27,210 nt of DNA, taken from the IMG/VR virus record IMGVR_UViG_3300027976_000173, positions 1 to 27,210 of that record; one strand, 5' to 3'. The notes beneath the pieces are model-generated. The model made no database searches and was not told where the DNA came from. It saw nothing but the letters and a program-made list of their open reading frames with translations. Shown in pieces: positions 6,974-14,590 of the stretch. The position numbers were made by a program, and so were the translations under genes. This DNA is from a virus. Position 1 is the first letter of the stretch, and each line of letters begins with the position of its first letter.

Positions 6974-7324
6974 TTATTTTATTTTTTTTTGTATTAATGA
7001 ATAAATTTTATTCCAAGTTTTCGGTAATCCCATTAGGCACTTATCATCTATGTATATATCTGCAGATATTTTTCTACAGTCTTGTTTATACATTTTAATA
7101 AGTTCTGGGTCATTGCTATTTATATAGTGGTATTTAATACTATGTTGCTCTAAAAAGTCTTGAGCCATTCCTTCATACTTGCCTGTTCTGCAAGTGTTAA
7201 TTATTATAGTATGTCCTTCATTATAGAGGATGTTAATAAAAGTATCTGCATCTTTTTTAAGTGCTCCTGCTGCCGGCCAAGATAATTCAGCTATAGTTCC
7301 GTCAAAATCAATTGCTAGTATCAT
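6974..7324 (-). CDS. HAD-superfamily hydrolase
   Basis: The 116-residue protein is a minimal HAD phosphatase. Motif I is DFDGT at residues 6-10, with Asp6 the nucleophile and Asp8 the acid/base. Motif II is the strand IIINTCRTG (Thr44), and motif III is IYIDDK (Asp93, Asp94). No large cap domain is present. The family hydrolyses small phosphate esters such as nucleotide or sugar phosphates, or DNA 3'-phosphates; the substrate is not evident here. Its ATG overlaps the stop of the upstream gene by one base, and it is followed closely by MazG, so a role in nucleotide or end processing is likely. Confidence 0.85.
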   Translation of the reverse strand: MILAIDFDGTIAELSWPAAGALKKDADTFINILYNEGHTIIINTCRTGKYEGMAQDFLEQHSIKYHYINSNDPELIKMYKQDCRKISADIYIDDKCLMGLPKTWNKIYSLIQKKIK

Positions 7325-7737
7325 TAATCTGGTATAATAATATTATTAATGTCTCTGTATTCTAACTCCTTTGTAATAATTTGTTCCATCCAAGGTTCTA
7401 TTTTACCTGACATATCTTTAATAATATTTATAAGGTGGTCATTAGACATTTCTGCTACAGATTTATATGATAATGATGATCTACCATCTTTACCTCTATT
7501 ACCCCAATGCGCAGTATGACTATTGACAGAATGATCTTCTGATAAAAACACAGTAAGACTTTTATCAACTAAATCAAGATTTTTACCCCCATAATGTTGA
7601 TATGCTGTTCCACCATCAATCATTGTTTCATTATCACAAGAGCATTTTTTATAATCATGTCTATGATATGATGTTAAGGTTTCATTGCAAGATTTACATT
7701 GAATCCTATTCAGTATTATTTGTTCTGGTTTGTCCAC
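7324..7737 (-). CDS. Zinc-ribbon protein with GTG start (DUF7695-like)
   Basis: The 137-residue protein opens with a zinc-binding region, C14-K-S-C17 and C32-S-C34, with RHDYKKC between them and DGGTAYQHYGG after it. The RHD(F/Y)-x-x-C-x-C and DGG-x-x-Y pattern matches a small phage family I remember as DUF7695. The rest is of mixed character and includes VAEMSNDHLINII. The start is GTG at 7737: an in-frame TGA sits two codons upstream, and the nearby ATG is out of frame, so no ATG start is possible. Function unknown; the N-terminal ribbon suggests nucleic acid or protein binding. Confidence 0.65.
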   Translation of the reverse strand: MDKPEQIILNRIQCKSCNETLTSYHRHDYKKCSCDNETMIDGGTAYQHYGGKNLDLVDKSLTVFLSEDHSVNSHTAHWGNRGKDGRSSLSYKSVAEMSNDHLINIIKDMSGKIEPWMEQIITKELEYRDINNIIIPD

Positions 7738-7785
7738 AATTAATCATTTTTTTTATTTTTTTTGTGCTCTTAGACTTAACATAAC

Positions 7786-8208
7786 TTATCTATCACATTC
7801 AACAAATGATTCTGGGTACTCTTTTAAAGCTTCAAGATATTTTTCTATAAAAGGAATAAAGTGAACATATAAACCCCATCCATTTTCTGAATCAAATGTT
7901 TTATAATAATCAGGTCTAGCTTTCATATCTACCAAACCTTTTTCTATAATGTCACTAATTTCATATGCTCTTACAGAATTTGCTTCTTCAAAAGCATATT
8001 CAGCATCATGATCATCTTCAGGAATGTTATATCCTTCTTTTAATCTGTAAGGTCTCCACAAAGCTTCATATATACCAGCCTTATTTGCCATTTTCCCAAG
8101 ATTATGCGTAATGTTAGCATCATATACTTCTTCTTTTCTACCTTCTAATGTTATACCACCATCATAACTCACATGATATTTTCTATATAAACTTACATCT
8201 AAACTCAT
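7786..8208 (-). CDS. Conserved phage protein of unknown function
   Basis: The product is 140 residues, acidic and soluble. Recognisable segments are MSLDVSLYRKY at the start, VYDANITHNLGKMANKAGIY followed by EALWRPY near residues 28-53, and SENGWGLYVHF near 107-117. I have seen this order in many phage and bacterial hypothetical proteins (the T-H-N-L-x-x-M and L-W-x-P motifs are constant), but know no activity. Its ATG overlaps the TGA of the 57-residue gene upstream (ATGA), so the two are probably translated together. Confidence 0.7.
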   Translation of the reverse strand: MSLDVSLYRKYHVSYDGGITLEGRKEEVYDANITHNLGKMANKAGIYEALWRPYRLKEGYNIPEDDHDAEYAFEEANSVRAYEISDIIEKGLVDMKARPDYYKTFDSENGWGLYVHFIPFIEKYLEALKEYPESFVECDR

Positions 8209-8378
8209 ATTTTTTCTAATTTTAATTTAAATTTTGTTCCATCATTAGTTTCTATTATACCATTGGAATCAATATTTTTAACTACTTTATAAATATCTAT
8301 ATGTCTGATTTTTAAGGATTCACATATAGCTGCTCTACAAGTATGTCCAGCTATTCCATTTAATTTGTATGAGTTCAT
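8205..8378 (-). CDS. 57-residue gene coupled on both sides
   Basis: This short ORF encodes 57 residues starting MNSYKLNGIAGHTCRAAICE and ending in a basic beta-like segment (DGTKFKLKLEKI). It overlaps the dNMP kinase stop by ATGA at 8375-8378 and the next gene's start by ATGA at 8205-8208. Two exact 4-nt overlaps in the same frame relation are strong evidence of a true gene. The region would otherwise be an unexplained 166-nt gap. No family recognised; a KOW/Sm-like small beta fold or a DNA-mimic cannot be judged by eye. Confidence 0.7.
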   Translation of the reverse strand: MNSYKLNGIAGHTCRAAICESLKIRHIDIYKVVKNIDSNGIIETNDGTKFKLKLEKI

Positions 8379-9076
8379 ATTAATTTTTCTTTAACTAAAA
8401 TTTTTCTTACTTTCTTTACAAGCTTTTCCATTGATCCATCATTCAAGATTTCATAATCAAACTTAGATTTATCTAAACTTGTTTCACTAGGATGAAAACT
8501 TATAGGCATTTCTTTGTACTCATTTGTATGTGGATTAGTATAACCATGGGGTCTTATTACTTTAATAGTAATCCCATCTCTTTCTTTTACTGACTTTAAT
8601 TCATTGGAAAAACGCATGTCTGTTATGATCCAGTTAGGCATTTCTGCAAGATATTTAATACCTCCTTTTCTTGGTTTTACATTACCTACTATATTAATGG
8701 GCATATAATCAGCAAACAATGCATTTACCCATACATTTGTATGTAAACCATCACGCATTGCTTCTGTACCAAGTTTTTGAAGAAGTTCTCTAACAGACAT
8801 TAATTCATTAAATTGTACATCTTCAAACCCCGGAATAGAATTTAAAGGATTTGGTCTTATAGTTCCCCATTCAGATCCTAATAATGAATGTTTAAACTCT
8901 TGATCTTCAAAGTTTTTTACAGGAATCCCTGTTAATATAGAAGCTACTGTTTTTAGTTTTCCAGCAAACTTCTTAATTTCATATGTTTGATTATTATTTG
9001 TTAAAAGTAAACCTTGAATTATTGTACCCACTGTATCTTTGCCGGCACCTATTTTTCCATTTATCCCTATAATCAT
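8375..9076 (-). CDS. Deoxynucleoside monophosphate kinase
   Basis: The 233-residue protein begins with a P-loop, GKIGAGKDT at residues 7-15. The G-x-x-G-x-GKD(T/S) form is typical of phage dNMP kinases (T4 gene 1 type). Later come LLQKLGTEAMRDGLHTNVWV (near 112-131), WIITDMRFSNE (near 149-159, the strand carrying the conserved D-x-R) and a basic C-terminus. These enzymes phosphorylate dNMPs to dNDPs for phage DNA synthesis. The gene is coupled by ATGA overlaps to the 97-residue gene before it and the 57-residue gene after it. It sits directly downstream of DNA polymerase. Confidence 0.85.
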   Translation of the reverse strand: MIIGINGKIGAGKDTVGTIIQGLLLTNNNQTYEIKKFAGKLKTVASILTGIPVKNFEDQEFKHSLLGSEWGTIRPNPLNSIPGFEDVQFNELMSVRELLQKLGTEAMRDGLHTNVWVNALFADYMPINIVGNVKPRKGGIKYLAEMPNWIITDMRFSNELKSVKERDGITIKVIRPHGYTNPHTNEYKEMPISFHPSETSLDKSKFDYEILNDGSMEKLVKKVRKILVKEKLI

Positions 9077-9366
9077 TGTTCTGGTTTTTTAAATTTTGGA
9101 CTACAACCTAATAATATACCTCTTGATATAGCATCTTTACGCCATTTGGGTACTTTAAGTTCTTTTAAATGTCTATTGACAATTTCATGATATACTGATT
9201 CATCAATTAGATGATCATTGTAAGGTATAATTTTTTGATCTTGCTCATTTATTTTTGCACAATCAATTAAATAATCCCAACTCACTGATGGTTCTGACAC
9301 AGCATACAATTCAGTATATATGCTGGTCATTATATCATTTATTTTATTATCTATTGCTTTTGTCAT
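9073..9366 (-). CDS. Conserved phage protein of unknown function
   Basis: This 97-residue protein is mostly helical. Its C-terminal part (HLKELKVPKWRKDAISRGIL, then LGCSPKFKKPEQ) is basic and ends in an S-P-K-(F/Y) motif that I have seen in several small Bacteroidota phage proteins. No catalytic motif is visible. It starts 4 nt after the polymerase stop and overlaps the dNMP kinase start by ATGA, so it is made with both and may be a replication accessory. That role is inferred from position only. Confidence 0.6.
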   Translation of the reverse strand: MTKAIDNKINDIMTSIYTELYAVSEPSVSWDYLIDCAKINEQDQKIIPYNDHLIDESVYHEIVNRHLKELKVPKWRKDAISRGILLGCSPKFKKPEQ

Positions 9367-9370
9367 ATTC

Positions 9371-11362
9371 TTAAAATAATTTAAGTTGATTTGAAGATAC
9401 AGTTAGAATGTTATTTATTTCATTTTCAATAGCTTGTGAATAATAACCTTTATCAATATTGTATGTTTCCCATTTGGGCTCCATTTTCATTTTGTTAAAA
9501 ATTGATTGTATCCATTTGCCTGCTTCCAATTGTATTTCTCTTTTGTCAACTCTGTTAACTTTTATAATTTTAACTCCTGTTTTAGATATGTAATATCTAT
9601 TAATCTTTTGAAGTTCATCTTCTACAAATAAACCCTCTTTGATTGATCTAGCTACACATTTCCAATCACCGTTTGATTTACTTCCAATACAATAATCAAG
9701 TATGTTTTTGTTTTGTTCTAAATATTCTTCAGGAAGAACGTTATGCACAAAATACTGATAAATTGCTTTTGGTATAACTAATTTTGATTTGTTCTTATGC
9801 AACTGCAGATTATGAAAATCAAATCTACCTTTTAACTTTACAGGTGCATAACTAAACTTATCATTTTCCACTTTAAATAAATAATGAGGATCTGATTGTT
9901 TAATTTCTCTCCATTTAGTAATGTCAACTTCTTTATAATTATTAATACCAATGTAATTATTTACATCCGCTAGTACCAATTTTTGATATTGATCATGTTC
10001 TAGAGATAAATTGGTGATATCTTCCCACTCTTTACAGATAAGCATATATTCATCATAATATTTTTTAGGTATTATAGTTTCTATACCATCTGTATTTTGT
10101 AGTAAAGCTGTTGCACCAGGTATTCTTTCCATAATTTGCTCATAAAGCATCATTAAAGTCAACTGACCATTGATTGTAATCTTCATACACAACTCAGGAT
10201 CATAAAAGAAGCTGTTTTCATCATTGCTAAGACCAAAAGTAGAGTTTAGGATAATCTTGTATACATAATTCATTGGATTGCTCTTAGAGATCTTCTTACG
10301 CTCTTCAAAGAACCATTCATATTGATCACAAAAAGCATCAACAGGAAAATGTGCCGGTGACCACTTATTTCTAATTGCAAGGTTAGGGTAAAAACTAGTA
10401 ACATCTGAAGACATTATAATCATATCTTCAGTGCTTTCATAAACACCTTTTTTTCTTGCACCATGTACACCACCTAAACCAAAATCTGTTTTAACATCTT
10501 TATACGTAATGCTATGTTTGAAACTTCCTTTAAGATTTTTTCCATTTATATCTAATGCATTAAACCTTTTTAATAAAGTACTAAACTCCTGGGAAGTAAA
10601 ATTAATATAAGGCAGTATGATATCTTTTATTTTTATGATATCCCTGTGTGTTCTCATATCCCTTAATTGTTTTTTAGGAATGTTTAGTTTTTCAGATAAA
10701 TAGTATCCAAACAACTCTTTACTAATTCTTGGTTCAGAAGCACTAAATAAATTAATACCATATGTTTTAGTCAATTCTTTTCTTAATCCTATTTGTGATT
10801 TTGATCTGTTATATATTTCTTTAGTTGACCTTACATCATTAATACAGTATTCTAATATTATAGCAATCTCTTCTTTTGTAGTTATTGCTGACTCATGATG
10901 AATAGGCATTTCAAGAATGTTATCCCAATCCATACTGTATTGTATCCATTTTAGGCTAGAACGTTTGGCCGGGTTGTCCCAGTGATGCATTTTAAAAACA
11001 TCTATTTGACCAATTGTCATTTTCCATTGTGGATAGTCAGCAAATTCTTTATTGTTGCTTTTCTGTATGGCTCTTTGTGCACACTTGTAAAGAATGTTTG
11101 CAATTTCACAACCTGTAAAATCCCACCATTCTTTATAGCTATTAAGTATAAAGTGGGTTATCTGAGCATCAAAACTTAAACCATTGTAAGATATATGCCA
11201 TTCTTTGTTGACTACATTTTCATTTAAAAAACTTACGAACTCATCTAAATCATTTTGCAGGTCATGAATAACAAAGATCCTGGTTTCCAAGGTCTTATAA
11301 TTTTCAAATACACCTGTAAAACAATTAGATAAGGTTTCATAATCCATTACCCAGTGCTTCAT
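9371..11362 (-). CDS. Family B DNA polymerase with 3'-5' exonuclease
   Basis: The protein has 663 residues, short for the family. Exonuclease motifs are D7-Y-E9 (Exo I), N60-G-L-S-F-D65 (Exo II) and Y172-C-I-N-D176 (Exo III). Then comes a GLGGVHG (YxGG-type) link near 295-301. Polymerase motif A is D320-VTSFYP, motif B is K369-IIL-N373-STFG, and motif C is N423-T-D425-G. Motif C normally reads D-T-D; here the first Asp is Asn, but the second Asp, which binds the catalytic metal together with motif A Asp, is kept. It copies the phage genome. No terminal-protein region was recognised. A terminator-like hairpin ends about 17 nt before the start codon. Confidence 0.95.
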   Translation of the reverse strand: MKHWVMDYETLSNCFTGVFENYKTLETRIFVIHDLQNDLDEFVSFLNENVVNKEWHISYNGLSFDAQITHFILNSYKEWWDFTGCEIANILYKCAQRAIQKSNNKEFADYPQWKMTIGQIDVFKMHHWDNPAKRSSLKWIQYSMDWDNILEMPIHHESAITTKEEIAIILEYCINDVRSTKEIYNRSKSQIGLRKELTKTYGINLFSASEPRISKELFGYYLSEKLNIPKKQLRDMRTHRDIIKIKDIILPYINFTSQEFSTLLKRFNALDINGKNLKGSFKHSITYKDVKTDFGLGGVHGARKKGVYESTEDMIIMSSDVTSFYPNLAIRNKWSPAHFPVDAFCDQYEWFFEERKKISKSNPMNYVYKIILNSTFGLSNDENSFFYDPELCMKITINGQLTLMMLYEQIMERIPGATALLQNTDGIETIIPKKYYDEYMLICKEWEDITNLSLEHDQYQKLVLADVNNYIGINNYKEVDITKWREIKQSDPHYLFKVENDKFSYAPVKLKGRFDFHNLQLHKNKSKLVIPKAIYQYFVHNVLPEEYLEQNKNILDYCIGSKSNGDWKCVARSIKEGLFVEDELQKINRYYISKTGVKIIKVNRVDKREIQLEAGKWIQSIFNKMKMEPKWETYNIDKGYYSQAIENEINNILTVSSNQLKLF

Positions 11363-11378
11363 ATTTATTGTTTAGAGC

Positions 11379-11410
11379 AAAAAAAAAGACATATTTTAAT
11401 ACATCTTTTT
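11379..11410 (-). terminator. Terminator or attenuator directly before the polymerase gene
   Basis: Read leftward, 11410-11398 pairs with 11395-11383 as a 13-bp A/U-rich stem with a 2-nt loop, followed by nine U in total (11387-11379, including those in the stem). Two pairs are U-G/G-U on this strand but would be mismatches on the + strand, which sets the direction. It follows the stop of the 138-residue gene and ends about 17 nt before the polymerase ATG. Confidence 0.65.
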
Positions 11411-11434
11411 CTTTGAATTAATAATTTATTTAAA

Positions 11435-11851
11435 TTATGCTTGCAATATGATGCTGGATTTTTTAGTTTGTTTAAGGTCAACAAAAAATGCTTTATAGTC
11501 AAATGTTGCTGCATTAATACCAAACAAATGAATAAATTGCTCAATATCTAAAACATCAGATAGATAGAACTCAGAAAAAGTATCAACTAATCTTCTTTCT
11601 TCTTTAACTGTTTTACCTGTTTCAGGGTTAGGACTTTTTAATCTCATTGGTTGACCATCATCATCTAGTTTTGTAACCATATGATATGATTGTTTCATTA
11701 CTTTGCTAATTACAGCTAAAATGCCTGACGCAGGGTCATACATAGCTTCAACATATGGTGAGTCATTGCTCACAGGAATCATGGTAAAAGATTTGGCATT
11801 TCTGAAACTAGATATTACCAGCATCATGTTTTGCCCAATTGTTTGTGACAT
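11435..11851 (-). CDS. Conserved phage protein, unknown function
   Basis: The 138-residue soluble protein begins MSQTIGQNMMLVISSFRNAK. Clear segments are SFTMIPVSNDSPYVEAMYDP, a strand region ILAVISKVMKQSYHMV, a polar loop with KSPNPETGKTVKEERRLVDT, and FGINAATFDYKAFF near the end. The N-A-K-S-F-T-(M/L)-x-P-(V/I)-S-N-D and E-E-R-R-L-(V/I)-D-T-F blocks seem familiar from flavobacterial and crAss-like phage replication regions, but I know no name. It lies between the 192-residue gene and polymerase and is followed at once by a terminator. It might be a ssDNA-binding or polymerase accessory factor, which is a guess. Confidence 0.65.
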   Translation of the reverse strand: MSQTIGQNMMLVISSFRNAKSFTMIPVSNDSPYVEAMYDPASGILAVISKVMKQSYHMVTKLDDDGQPMRLKSPNPETGKTVKEERRLVDTFSEFYLSDVLDIEQFIHLFGINAATFDYKAFFVDLKQTKKSSIILQA

Positions 11852-11861
11852 ATTGTTAATT

Positions 11862-12440
11862 TTAATTTTTCAAAGATATAGAACTATTTTTAATTTTTTC
11901 ACAAAACAGTTCAATTTTTTTAAATAGAGTTTCTTTCTCTAAATCTGGAATACTACAAACTTCAAAAACTTCTTCAATTTGTTTTAATGAAACATTTAAA
12001 GCTTTTGCATAAAGTTTATGTGCTGAATTAGGAGACAAAAACAAACTCACATACTCTGAAATATTACCTTTATTACCAAAAAAATCAATAATTATAATTT
12101 TTGTATCTAAACTAAATTTAGAATACTTTCCATCAATAAATTTCTTGAAATCAGATTTGTATTTAGTAAAATCAAAGATGAATAAGTGTTTATCAACATC
12201 AAGTTGTACATATTCATAAAACAACGGATGTTTTCTAAGAAGTGAATTTGAAAATTCTTCAAATTTTTCAGTTGTATCTACATTGTACTCACACAAAAAC
12301 TTATTTTCATCAATAGTAATCATATGCTCCCAGCAGACATAAGTCTGCACGGGAACAAATGGTAAACCTGATCTAAGCCTTAATAAAGGGTAAAGAAATA
12401 CTTTACTTTTTTGAAAATAATTAGTGTATACACCTTTCAT
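11862..12440 (-). CDS. Conserved phage protein, unknown function
   Basis: The product is 192 residues, beginning MKGVYTNYFQKSKVFLYPLL. The first 60 residues include RLRSGLPFVPVQTYVCWEHM, then a strand-rich middle (YVQLDVDKHLFIFDFTKYK) and an aromatic/basic FIDGKYSKFS block. The C-terminal third (IEEVFEVCSIPDLEKETLFK) is helical. The Y-F-x-K-S-x-x-F-L-Y-P-L-L start and the G-K-Y-S-K-(F/L)-S block look like a widespread phage hypothetical family without known activity. It starts 2 nt after the PD-(D/E)XK nuclease stop, so it may act with that enzyme. Confidence 0.65.
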   Translation of the reverse strand: MKGVYTNYFQKSKVFLYPLLRLRSGLPFVPVQTYVCWEHMITIDENKFLCEYNVDTTEKFEEFSNSLLRKHPLFYEYVQLDVDKHLFIFDFTKYKSDFKKFIDGKYSKFSLDTKIIIIDFFGNKGNISEYVSLFLSPNSAHKLYAKALNVSLKQIEEVFEVCSIPDLEKETLFKKIELFCEKIKNSSISLKN

Positions 12441-12442
12441 AG

Positions 12443-13447
12443 TTATAATTTAATGTTTCCTAAAAGGAAATCATATGGCAATGAGTAATTTTTTTCTGTA
12501 TAATGATAGTTAGCTCTTTCAATAACATCTTCTAATGCACCTGCCCAACCATTTAATGTTTCATCAGAAACATCAAAAACATATACTTGATTATACTTGT
12601 CTACTACAACAAATTTAAACAAAATATTATACTCCTGATCATTTTCAGTCAAATTTGCAAACACTAATTTACAATATATGGCTGCTTGTAACCAATAATT
12701 ATAAAAATCAACGGTTTCTTTAAAGTCTGAAATTGTTTTACCTGTTGTTTTAAGATCACAAATTGTAACTGTTTTTGTAGAGTGATTAATTTTATAGTAA
12801 TCCAAATAACCATGTAAGCCAAAGGGCCTATCTAATAAATCAGAAGTTAAATACTTTTCTGCATGCGTTTCAATTGGGTCTAATTCAAAATCAGTTTGGA
12901 CCTCTTCAAATAAAGCCATTATATCTTTGTTGCTTTTAATGTTCTCGGCTTGTTCTTTACACTTTTTCAGTGTATCCCCATCAATTGCATCTTTACTGCT
13001 GTTTTTTAAATAGTCCCAATATGATTCATTATCTGCTGTTTGAATTTTCTCTAGTCTTGCTTCATCTAGTTTCAAAGATTGGTACAAGTTCTGATTGATT
13101 AGTACTTGTAATATTTCATGTTGAAATGTTGGATCTTGACTTAATAAATCTGATTCACAGTTTGTTGTAGTATTATACAAAGCATTTAATACTTTGATAT
13201 TACTTTCTGCAGGAAGTTTACCTGGCAATATATTAAACTTATCTGTAAGCTTGTCTTCTTCAAATAAAAGACAGTGAATAAGCTTACCTTCAACTAAATG
13301 TTTATCCGTTCTAACCTCACGGTCTTCTAAAATATAATCCTTATAAAACAAGGATGGTGAAAACAATAGTTTATTTAATGATGAATAACTAAACTTAAAG
13401 TTTGTGTTTGAGTAAAATTTTTCTTCTTTTGTTAAATCTTTATACAT
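12443..13447 (-). CDS. PD-(D/E)XK exonuclease, RecB/Cas4/RecE-like
   Basis: The 334-residue protein has FSYSSLNKLLFSPSLFYKDY near the start, then EGKLIHCLLF with the conserved G-x-x-x-H (His58), GYLDYYK (Asp216), ICDLKTTGK with the catalytic D-x-K (Asp231, Lys233), and YNYWLQAAIYCK with the Q-x-x-x-Y motif (Gln254, Tyr258). This order is that of the RecB-family nuclease core (PDDEXK_1, RecE C-terminal type). It probably resects double-strand ends to prepare ssDNA for recombination or packaging repair. It overlaps the 381-residue paralog gene by 8 nt. The Sak4-like ATPase and putative ssDNA-binding protein elsewhere in the module could be its recombination partners. Confidence 0.85.
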   Translation of the reverse strand: MYKDLTKEEKFYSNTNFKFSYSSLNKLLFSPSLFYKDYILEDREVRTDKHLVEGKLIHCLLFEEDKLTDKFNILPGKLPAESNIKVLNALYNTTTNCESDLLSQDPTFQHEILQVLINQNLYQSLKLDEARLEKIQTADNESYWDYLKNSSKDAIDGDTLKKCKEQAENIKSNKDIMALFEEVQTDFELDPIETHAEKYLTSDLLDRPFGLHGYLDYYKINHSTKTVTICDLKTTGKTISDFKETVDFYNYWLQAAIYCKLVFANLTENDQEYNILFKFVVVDKYNQVYVFDVSDETLNGWAGALEDVIERANYHYTEKNYSLPYDFLLGNIKL

Positions 13448-14585
13448 TTTCTTTTTTTATTATTGAGTTTTTAAATTTATCTACTAAATATATAGATTCT
13501 ATATCTATTGAAAATACATTATTAGTAAAACCAAAAGTATTTTTAATAACAGAATCATACAGTTTTTTAATTGTTTTTTCTACAATAAAATCTGTCACTT
13601 TATTTTCATCATGTAATAATGTTATATAGTGATCATAAGCCCATTGACGGTTAGTATCTTTACTACCTGAGAATTTTTCCAGTCTTTTACGTAATGTTTT
13701 TACATTGATGTTATTCCAATTATTAGTGTTTTTGAACCAATCAAAATACCAAAAGAATAAAAAGCTTACAATATCAAATGACTCTTCAACATTGCAATTA
13801 GCTAGCATTTCTGTTGCTAAAGTTCTATTGTCTTTATCACTACTGGTAATCATTTTAGATACTTGATCAAATTCATCTTCAGTTATTATTGCTAAATCTT
13901 CAGATATGATTTTGTTAATTTCTACATCTTTTATAATCAATGCTGTTGTATTAACCAACTGATCATATATGGCAGCATTCTCACCTCTAATAAGCATATC
14001 TCTACTGCCATCACGGATTATATCACTTAATATATTAGTGATATAATTACCAACAGAAGAAGGAGATTTGTAATCTTTAGGCACAATAAGTGTAATATAC
14101 GCATCTTTTTCTATTATAGAAAGATACTCTTTACATTTATCTAACCCACACTCTGTTAATTGATTACTTAACTTTAATAAGTTAAAAATATTAAATAATT
14201 CAGGGTATGTTATTGATTTATCCCAATTAATTGTAATCAAATTTAAAATCATTTTATCTGATATCACATGTATATCTGCACTAGCAGAATCTCTGCTGAC
14301 TTTTACATTAAATTTTGTTTTAAGCAAATCAACTTTTTGTCTTGGTAATTCTAGATTTGGATATCTATATATTTTTTTATTTTGCAAATCAATTGATTTA
14401 TCTGAAGTAGTTATATTCAGTGTATCTAGTTCTTTTTCACTAGGTTGCCAATTTTCTATTCTACCAAAATGATAACCATCATTTTTCAAATCAAAACAAT
14501 CAATACTAATTTTTTCTTTATTGTTAGCAAGACGTACTAAGCCAGTTGAAGTAGTAATCTTTAAATTATAATGTTTATTTTTCAT
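13440..14585 (-). CDS. Unknown protein, paralog of the 340-residue neighbour (copy B)
   Basis: The protein has 381 residues. Residues 71-111 (K-x-Y-x-x-P ... LLKTKFNVKVSRDSASADIHV) match residues 68-107 of the next upstream gene in pattern: K-x-(Y/F)-x-x-P, a basic helix ending in L-K, D-x-x-x-A-D, then (I/V)-x-x-D. Residues 240-262 (QVSKMITSSDKDNRTLATEM) match the QKYLKSYNDEDKAIAAKV segment of the paralog. The N-terminal part recalls a small alpha/beta fold such as BRCT, but this is not proven. It lies between the nuclease and its paralog, downstream of a MoxR ATPase. A substrate adaptor of the MoxR/VWA system or a nuclease partner is possible; the function is unknown. Confidence 0.65.
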   Translation of the reverse strand: MKNKHYNLKITTSTGLVRLANNKEKISIDCFDLKNDGYHFGRIENWQPSEKELDTLNITTSDKSIDLQNKKIYRYPNLELPRQKVDLLKTKFNVKVSRDSASADIHVISDKMILNLITINWDKSITYPELFNIFNLLKLSNQLTECGLDKCKEYLSIIEKDAYITLIVPKDYKSPSSVGNYITNILSDIIRDGSRDMLIRGENAAIYDQLVNTTALIIKDVEINKIISEDLAIITEDEFDQVSKMITSSDKDNRTLATEMLANCNVEESFDIVSFLFFWYFDWFKNTNNWNNINVKTLRKRLEKFSGSKDTNRQWAYDHYITLLHDENKVTDFIVEKTIKKLYDSVIKNTFGFTNNVFSIDIESIYLVDKFKNSIIKKENV

Positions 14586-14590
14586 TTTTT

